A stretch of DNA of 9,321 nt from an uncultured Clostridia bacterium (GTDB taxonomy: Bacteria; Bacillota; Clostridia; Peptostreptococcales; Anaerovoracaceae). The position numbers were made by a program, and so were the translations under genes. The DNA is taken from positions 1 through 9,321 of the forward strand of contig CAKQWL010000090.1 of NCBI GenBank assembly GCA_934278965.1, written 5' to 3'. Under the pieces are notes generated by a model, which was not told the origin of the DNA, made no database searches, and saw only the letters and a program-made list of their open reading frames with translations. Below, in pieces: positions 5,401 to 9,321 of the stretch. Numbering within the stretch: position 1 is the first letter of the stretch; each line of letters begins with the position of its first letter.

Positions 5401-8341
5401 CTCCGGTACAGAGAACGATCTTGTTCCCCAAATCTACCGCGTACATGGCGCGCTCTGCGTCCGTTCCATTTCCGGAGGAGGCGCTTTCTGAAACCTTTCT
5501 CTCTGCGTGGAACGAAAGAACTTCTGCCTCCTCCCGACCGCCGTAAACCGATGCGTCCGCTTTGTAATTCTGCTTGTATCCGTTTTGGGCACTGCCGGAA
5601 CGGGTGTGTGAATTTCGGATCACCGCAAGATAATCAAAATTCCCGTCGCTCTTCCATGCGGGCAGAATCGCACAGGCATCCGCTGTATCCCATCCCGAAA
5701 ACGTACTGATCTCACTGCCGTCCCCGGCAAAAAGATACGCTCTGCTTTTTCCGTCCTGCGAAAGCGCCGCACGCCCATCCGCACCAAATCCGATGAGTCG
5801 GTAGGTACTGCTGTAATCGCTTCCGGACGGCGTAACTTCCGAAAAACGCAGGTTTTCGGATTCCGGCGAGAAGGAAACACGGCGCAGGGTCTTGCCGCTG
5901 CCGCTGAAAAAACAGATCTTGCCGTTGATCCTGCGGGATGTCCCGACCGAATCGCAATAACTGTCCTTCATACAGACGGAATTTTTCCAAATTCGACGGA
6001 CGGTTCCGTCCTGAAGATCAATGCGAAAAAGTCCGTCCTCCCGAATCGTATAAATCCGATTGTCCTCGGCATAATTTTCTTCGCCGAGCGTCAGCGGCAG
6101 TGCTGCGATGTAGGTTCCTGTCCTTCCGTCATAACAAAGCGTCTTTTCGTTTGTCCGAAAGAAAAGATATTTTCCCCGATCATCGGAAGCCAATCCGATG
6201 ATTTCCCGAACCGCGGCATTTCCAAGCTGCTCTCCGGACACCTGAACGGACCATTTCTTTGCACCGGAATTCTCATCAGCTCCGGAAAGATCGTATGCAC
6301 AGATTTCATACGGTGCAGAGATTTCGTAATACTTGGCGCTTTCGATACCGGCACTGCGTGTCCAGGTGCCGTCTACGGTATACAATGTGTCTGCCGCAGC
6401 GAGATACCAATCTTTTTCCAGAAAGGTGTCCTCTGCGGTATATCCGTAGGGCCTTTCTATTGTAAAAATGCTGTCCGCGGAAGTTCCGGCGTTCAGCTCC
6501 TGTTCCTTTCGTGTTCTTTCCGTTTGAAGCTCCGCGCCGATCCCGTGAGAGATCAGATACGCGCGTAGAGAGCCTTCGGCCGATTCCAATTTGGATTTTG
6601 TTTCTGCGTCCTGTGCCAGCAGCAGAATTTTTGCTGTTTTGGCGCTTTCCGCTGTCAGACTTACAACCGGCGCGATATTGATGACATCCACTTCGGCCTC
6701 GGCACTGCCGCTTTTCCGATCAGACGGAGTCACATATTCCTCCAGTGTTTCCTCTGTCCATTCATCCGTTACCTCCAAACGAAATTGCAGTTTTCCGACG
6801 CCCTCTTTTCGATACAGCACCTTTTTCCAGGTACCGGAAGAGGCGTCCCGAAGCGCTCCCTCTGTCCGTTCAGAAGCCTTTCTCCAATCTTTTTCACCCT
6901 CTTCCCGCACATACCAAGTCCGAATCCCGTGATCTCCGTCTGAAACGGAACTATCCTCGGCAGTGACATATGCAATATTGCTGTTTTCCTCTCGCAGCTG
7001 CTCCGGTGCGGCCGTAATACGGACCTCCGGCGCCAGATCGGCCTCTACCGCAAAGTCCGATTCCGTCAGCGCAGTATGCCCACGACTGTCACGCGCAAAA
7101 ATTCGGTAGGTCATTTCCGTGCGTTCTTCATTTTGAGTCAAAAATTCCGCCCGAACGCGTGAAAAGAAAGCATTGGACCCATCATCGCCAATCGGGCGCG
7201 TTTTGATCATTTCGGAATTATCCCGCTGATTGGCACCGCCCGCTGTATCGTATTCGAGGTGAACTCTGTTTTTTCCGCCTTTCTGTTCGATTTCCATCCA
7301 GAGTTCCGTAAGCGGATAATCCGGATTCACCGCTATTTCTGCCGCAAGAATCTGCTTTCGGTTTTGCTTCTGCGTTCCGGAAAGCCGTGCCGCAATCGCC
7401 GGCGTCCGCAGGATTTCAATCGCTTTTTGATCGCTCAGCTGTCTCCCATCCCGCATTCGAACGGAAAGGGTCACTGCCGCTTTTCCGGCGCGCTCAAAAA
7501 CGGCATTCGCCGAAACCGTATCCATCTTTGTTATTTTCCCGGTGACTCCGGAGGCCCGAAACCGGTTTTCCGCCAGTTTTCTCCGGTACATCTCCGCCGC
7601 GCCGAGAACTTTCCCGTCCACCTCAAACACAGAACGGTCCTCCGCTGTCACGGAATGTCCCTCATAAGCCGTCTCCGGAAGCCGCAGAGAGGCCTGCCCG
7701 GAAAGCTCCGGCACATCCGTTTCCTCTTCCTCTTCGGGCGCCAGATCTTCTTCCGGATCCGTCTCTTTTTCCCGGGTAATGGTATAAGTAATGTCAAATA
7801 CCGCCGGAAGATAATATCGGTAACCCTCGGTATACTCGGACTGTGTATCCCGGCGGATGTCCTCCGGGTTTCCGGTCAGCACCGCGGATATGCTGTATGT
7901 CAGCGTTTGATCGGTATAGGCCTTCACCCGCACCGACGCAGACGGAACGGCCGCATCACTGTAAACTCCGGCATAACCGTCGTCATACCGCCCGGAAACA
8001 GCAGCTACCTGTGCCCCATCCGGAAGTCTGCCGCCGATCGCAATTGTAAAAGACGCCTCGACCGTACTTCCCGGCTTTTTTCCGAATTGCCAGGTTCCGT
8101 CCATATGTTTCCAGATATCATAGTAAGCAATGTCCTTGACCGTAACGGTTTCGGTCACAGTCTCAAAATTTTCGTTTTTTTCTGTCCCGGAGTCCGATTC
8201 CGCTGCAAATACCCCCATTCCGAAAAGCAGCAGCACCATCCAAACCAGGCCGAACAAATGAAAGATCCGAATGCCCAACCGTCTCCGCGCCCCTTTTTCT
8301 TGTGCCTTATTCCCCTTGATTTTTTTCATTATTTCTTTCAT
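2444..8341 (-). CDS. giant secreted protein with beta-propeller-like core and flanking beta-sandwich modules
   Basis: Complete 1965-residue protein; I cannot name the family. The ATG at 8341 has GGAG 4 nt and AAGGA 10 nt upstream; the next in-frame ATG (residue 5) is too far from both. The Sec signal is long: a basic N-region, a hydrophobic stretch at about 26-44, and likely cleavage after residue 46 (VFA/AES). Then come a beta-rich module (about 60-190), an acidic Glu/Asp/Pro linker (191-212), and Ig/PKD-like modules, with boundaries DLAPEVRITA (435) and NIAPVVSLTA (555). A short alpha/beta segment (about 568-610) precedes a beta-propeller-like region (about 640-1110) of repeated short strands such as KYLFFRTNEKTLCYDG and RIYTIREDGLFRIDL. 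Next are an FnIII-like piece (about 1130-1185, LKPDTTYYYELEY), a jelly-roll-like module (about 1270-1365) and further beta modules to the end. There is no LPXTG, SLH or C-terminal membrane helix, so how it stays on the cell is unknown. It lies 19 nt after the SLH gene, in one operon. No catalytic motif seen; adhesion, sensing or scaffold roles are inference. Confidence 0.95.
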   Translation of the reverse strand: MKEIMKKIKGNKAQEKGARRRLGIRIFHLFGLVWMVLLLFGMGVFAAESDSGTEKNENFETVTETVTVKDIAYYDIWKHMDGTWQFGKKPGSTVEASFTIAIGGRLPDGAQVAAVSGRYDDGYAGVYSDAAVPSASVRVKAYTDQTLTYSISAVLTGNPEDIRRDTQSEYTEGYRYYLPAVFDITYTITREKETDPEEDLAPEEEEETDVPELSGQASLRLPETAYEGHSVTAEDRSVFEVDGKVLGAAEMYRRKLAENRFRASGVTGKITKMDTVSANAVFERAGKAAVTLSVRMRDGRQLSDQKAIEILRTPAIAARLSGTQKQNRKQILAAEIAVNPDYPLTELWMEIEQKGGKNRVHLEYDTAGGANQRDNSEMIKTRPIGDDGSNAFFSRVRAEFLTQNEERTEMTYRIFARDSRGHTALTESDFAVEADLAPEVRITAAPEQLREENSNIAYVTAEDSSVSDGDHGIRTWYVREEGEKDWRKASERTEGALRDASSGTWKKVLYRKEGVGKLQFRLEVTDEWTEETLEEYVTPSDRKSGSAEAEVDVINIAPVVSLTAESAKTAKILLLAQDAETKSKLESAEGSLRAYLISHGIGAELQTERTRKEQELNAGTSADSIFTIERPYGYTAEDTFLEKDWYLAAADTLYTVDGTWTRSAGIESAKYYEISAPYEICAYDLSGADENSGAKKWSVQVSGEQLGNAAVREIIGLASDDRGKYLFFRTNEKTLCYDGRTGTYIAALPLTLGEENYAEDNRIYTIREDGLFRIDLQDGTVRRIWKNSVCMKDSYCDSVGTSRRINGKICFFSGSGKTLRRVSFSPESENLRFSEVTPSGSDYSSTYRLIGFGADGRAALSQDGKSRAYLFAGDGSEISTFSGWDTADACAILPAWKSDGNFDYLAVIRNSHTRSGSAQNGYKQNYKADASVYGGREEAEVLSFHAERKVSESASSGNGTDAERAMYAVDLGNKIVLCTGDFATSLSDGTPISSYYNTSFSQIVFDLEGKTVARTFYPTEEYAALQIGGSICEYGKVTEDYVISAYSRNSAAYAYGEEINRQALRVSRLPRAHKTAIAQTIDRFAVSRSDSGADLAAVILIGKTADENGEFRLTESLQRCENRFFEVGPGEDSAGPAAIFALIREAGERKGILTVRSDADGPSEIRKTYRLKPDTTYYYELEYRGAKSEEARFGAVPRINEALTETAEGMQTDLTGNSFSVIQLEKEDFSDAEKTEIYFRGLEKSRFHQGKYYGAEMLFAKDKGANRVYKDQSSISFEVPEDGVSILQFDYEMKGRTGAPDEVYIDINGVRWYRNVNLTAESGTYTHPEPLPAGENKIEFGARFYGTRPAETFIAIDNLKVLRLTEDSEWQKTLKEDSAGVLRKIFDAETDSAEAGKKRQGVFQTVKGSLTTPPEILSYTGQEAEVLDQAPDAPPRDFIVVKTGNNQKNLAITVPEGKKALHTAVTLHSSPAAKYPVRWSVDGKEFQARTSYAANEAPAEISEHFRVNSLRREGTLEISPGSLYKRGAGYDRIEMIFVQNLYGPAESGKYFAGKTDEVFLEDRTFDGTVDFYITGSGIWEVADFRLYHIENGVRIYEKDTALENFEVSGGTAAFEVRTEENVPEEQESIAKTVYRKGETIPYQVTYRDYEGDSSKAQYWRYTHIPANDGMHPDAGKVLPHPIERFYVDGKYTAEHWQEDQTGRTDYDKLSNTAELTFYIEGGEGAPWITGIRAQPLPLRTKKAFSLKIGVDDAEKDVLSLTTEVYKDGKRLYQHQKNGIIADKTGKYPLTLTDPLIPEWPGRYQVVCGVRDESGSGLGTESFWISASAEIKGKVTHFPVWERERLAYNKAHPEELRAENVFWSMEAFCLEAEVTSPPQSVTAEIREYPGKAAALTEKSDGRYEGSFFNKAISADLAEKCRKNPGGLTTLHMVFTAKFSDGTRAEDTVPVLICEDGSGRIRIHRVY
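5012..6424 (-). other. beta-propeller-like region of the giant protein
   Basis: Residues about 640-1110 are dominated by short strand-turn-strand units that pair a readout-like strand with an Asp/Gly turn: DTLYTVDGTW, EICAYDLSG, TLCYDGRTG, LFRIDLQDG, KICFFSGSG, AYLFAGDGS, MYAVDLGNK, IVFDLEGKTV. Such units are characteristic of WD40-, PQQ- and TolB-type propeller blades. I count roughly seven or eight, but cannot set exact blade borders by eye. Nine of the protein's thirteen cysteines lie here. Propellers in secreted proteins usually present a binding surface; here the ligand is unknown. Confidence 0.55.
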
Positions 8342-8345
8342 TTTT

Positions 8346-8356
8346 CTCCGTTCCTT
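8346..8356 (-). promoter_or_regulatory. ribosome binding site of the giant gene
   Basis: The 19-nt spacer between the SLH gene stop and the giant gene start contains AAGGA (8356-8352) and GGAG (8349-8346), 10 and 4 nt from the ATG at 8341. The spacer has no room for a promoter or terminator, so the two genes should share a transcript. Confidence 0.7.
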
Positions 8357-8360
8357 CCGC

Positions 8361-9321
8361 TCAGGTACGATTTCCCCGGTGAACCGTCGCCGAAGCCGTT
8401 TCCGCCCGAGTAACCTGAAGATCTGTCAGGCGGTACACCGTACGGCTCTCATCCTCCAGCAGCAAATACGGGATGCTTCCCTCCAGATTTTCCCCGTCCG
8501 GATCCGCCGCATAGAAATAACGCCCCTCTTTTTCCAGGCACGCTCCACCTGGAAAAACAACGCTCTTTCGAAGGGAACCGTCCTCCCGCATCATTTTAAT
8601 GAAGGGATAGCGAACGGACGATTCAATCTGAACAGTACGCTCTCCTGTGATCTCAATCCGGAGAATGCCCAGGTCGTTCGCAGATACTTCCCGGATATTG
8701 TATCGCACCGGAAGAATCCGGTCTTTTTTCTTCACCCTTCGTATGATCGCTTGTCCAGTCTCCGTACCCACTTCCTGCTCCCGGTCCGATCCATTCTCTT
8801 GCTCTTTTCTCTCCTCGGAGGTTAATGCGGAGGTCAACGCGCTTTTTTCCCGAAGTGCGGCAATTCCGCATATGACGCGTGCGGCCTCTGCCCGCGTTAA
8901 CGCCTGAAGCGGTCCGAAGCGACCATCCGGATACCCTCTCAGGATTCCGGCTGCCCGAACCAGTTCTGCGTCATCCGCATAGAGAAATCCCTTACCGATA
9001 TCGCTCCATCCGGATCCATTTCCGTTCTCATCGCCACCTTCTCCCGAGACCGATCCCGAAAAAGTGCCTCTGCTGTCCCAGCCTTCCGCACGAAGAATCC
9101 CTGCGGTAATATGTGCGGTGTGTTCCCGCGTCATCGGAAGTCCGAGATGTCCTTTTTCAATGCGCCGGTTATTAAAATATCCGGCCGATTTTGCCGCCTC
9201 GTAGTAGGGCACAGCCCAGTGTTCCTGATTTTCCCCTGCCGAAGCCTCGGACACCTTTTCCGTGCAGATCATTTTGAAGAACTCCCCATAGGTCACCTTC
9301 TGCGACGGCCTGAAATATCCG
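8361..9321 (-). CDS. S-layer homology (SLH) domain protein, N-terminus beyond right edge
   Basis: 319 residues are visible, ending at TGA (8361-8363). A GTG at 9296 could be read as a start, but the frame stays open to the window edge and the upstream residues complete an SLH motif (GYFRPSQKVTYGEFFKM), so the real start and signal peptide lie to the right. Three SLH repeats are visible: the end of the first (visible residues 1-17), a second (about 34-77, from HWAVPYY to an MTREH core), and a third with canonical features (about 105-155, WSDI, GYPDGRFGP, LTRAEAARVI). Known role of the family: SLH triplets bind pyruvylated secondary cell wall polymer and anchor the protein at the surface. A Ser/Thr/Glu-rich linker (about 157-189) leads to an unrecognised beta-rich domain of roughly 115 residues (190-304), with VVFPGGACLEKEGRYFY and YLLLEDESRTVYRL. 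It is upstream of, and in one operon with, the giant secreted protein, which it may tether (inference). Confidence 0.9.
   Translation of the reverse strand, partial: GYFRPSQKVTYGEFFKMICTEKVSEASAGENQEHWAVPYYEAAKSAGYFNNRRIEKGHLGLPMTREHTAHITAGILRAEGWDSRGTFSGSVSGEGGDENGNGSGWSDIGKGFLYADDAELVRAAGILRGYPDGRFGPLQALTRAEAARVICGIAALREKSALTSALTSEERKEQENGSDREQEVGTETGQAIIRRVKKKDRILPVRYNIREVSANDLGILRIEITGERTVQIESSVRYPFIKMMREDGSLRKSVVFPGGACLEKEGRYFYAADPDGENLEGSIPYLLLEDESRTVYRLTDLQVTRAETASATVHRGNRT
8856..9321 (-). other. SLH repeat region (wall-anchoring module)
   Basis: Encodes the end of SLH motif 1, all of motif 2 and all of motif 3. The TRAE-type signature is intact only in motif 3 (LTRAEA); motif 1 has VTYGEF and motif 2 has MTREH. 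A Gly/Ser/Asn/Asp-rich insert of about 26 residues separates motifs 2 and 3, where the family usually has a short loop. Confidence 0.85.

Noticed and set aside
7259..8413. 384-codon open frame on the plus strand
   Set aside because: It lies antisense to the N-terminal part of the giant gene and over the SLH gene's end. Its translation is rich in Arg, Pro and His, with no domain, signal peptide or credible ribosome site. The minus-strand frame has a signal peptide and clear modules.
9294..9296. GTG as start of the SLH gene
   Set aside because: The frame continues upstream to the edge and the added residues (GYFRPSQK) complete an SLH motif, so this GTG is an internal valine.
1..9321. CRISPR arrays, tRNA/rRNA genes, insertion sequences, defence or phage genes
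   Set aside because: No regularly spaced repeats, no tRNA-like cloverleaf and no transposase or nuclease motifs were seen; 95 percent or more of the window is coding for the three surface-type proteins.

Overview
The window looks like a cell-surface (S-layer-associated) locus from a Gram-positive bacterium, most likely a clostridial Firmicute. Three things point there. All three genes encode exported or surface-type proteins. One carries SLH (S-layer homology) repeats. Another is a mosaic of YDG, MBG-like and Gly/Ser-linked repeat modules typical of clostridial SLH proteins. Ribosome binding sites are strong GGAG/GGAGG types. G+C in the coding regions is near 50% (hand count of sample lines), while the one real intergenic stretch is AT-rich. 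No genus can be named from this.

Everything recognisable lies on the minus strand, so transcription runs right to left. At the right edge (8361-9321) is the 3' part of an SLH-domain protein gene whose start lies outside the window. After only 19 bases comes a very large intact gene (2444-8341) for a 1965-residue secreted protein: signal peptide, several beta-sandwich modules, a central beta-propeller-like region, then more beta-sandwich modules. It has no visible wall anchor. The two genes are almost certainly co-transcribed. A 205-base gap (2239-2443) follows, with a candidate promoter, an inverted repeat next to its -10 box, and a leader of about 108 nt that can form a 9-bp stem. The third gene fills 1-2238 and runs off the left edge. 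Its 746 visible codons encode a signal peptide, MBG-like, YDG and related modules, a Gly/Ser linker and the start of a B-repeat-like domain. In related proteins that arrangement usually precedes C-terminal SLH repeats.

My working model is inference: the SLH protein, and probably the third protein through unseen SLH repeats, bind the cell wall polymer, while the anchorless giant protein is held at the surface by them or by the S-layer. The propeller and jelly-roll-like modules suggest binding to a ligand, glycan or host surface, not catalysis. I see no enzyme active-site motif. There are no RNA genes, mobile elements, CRISPR arrays or defence genes, and no credible plus-strand gene.
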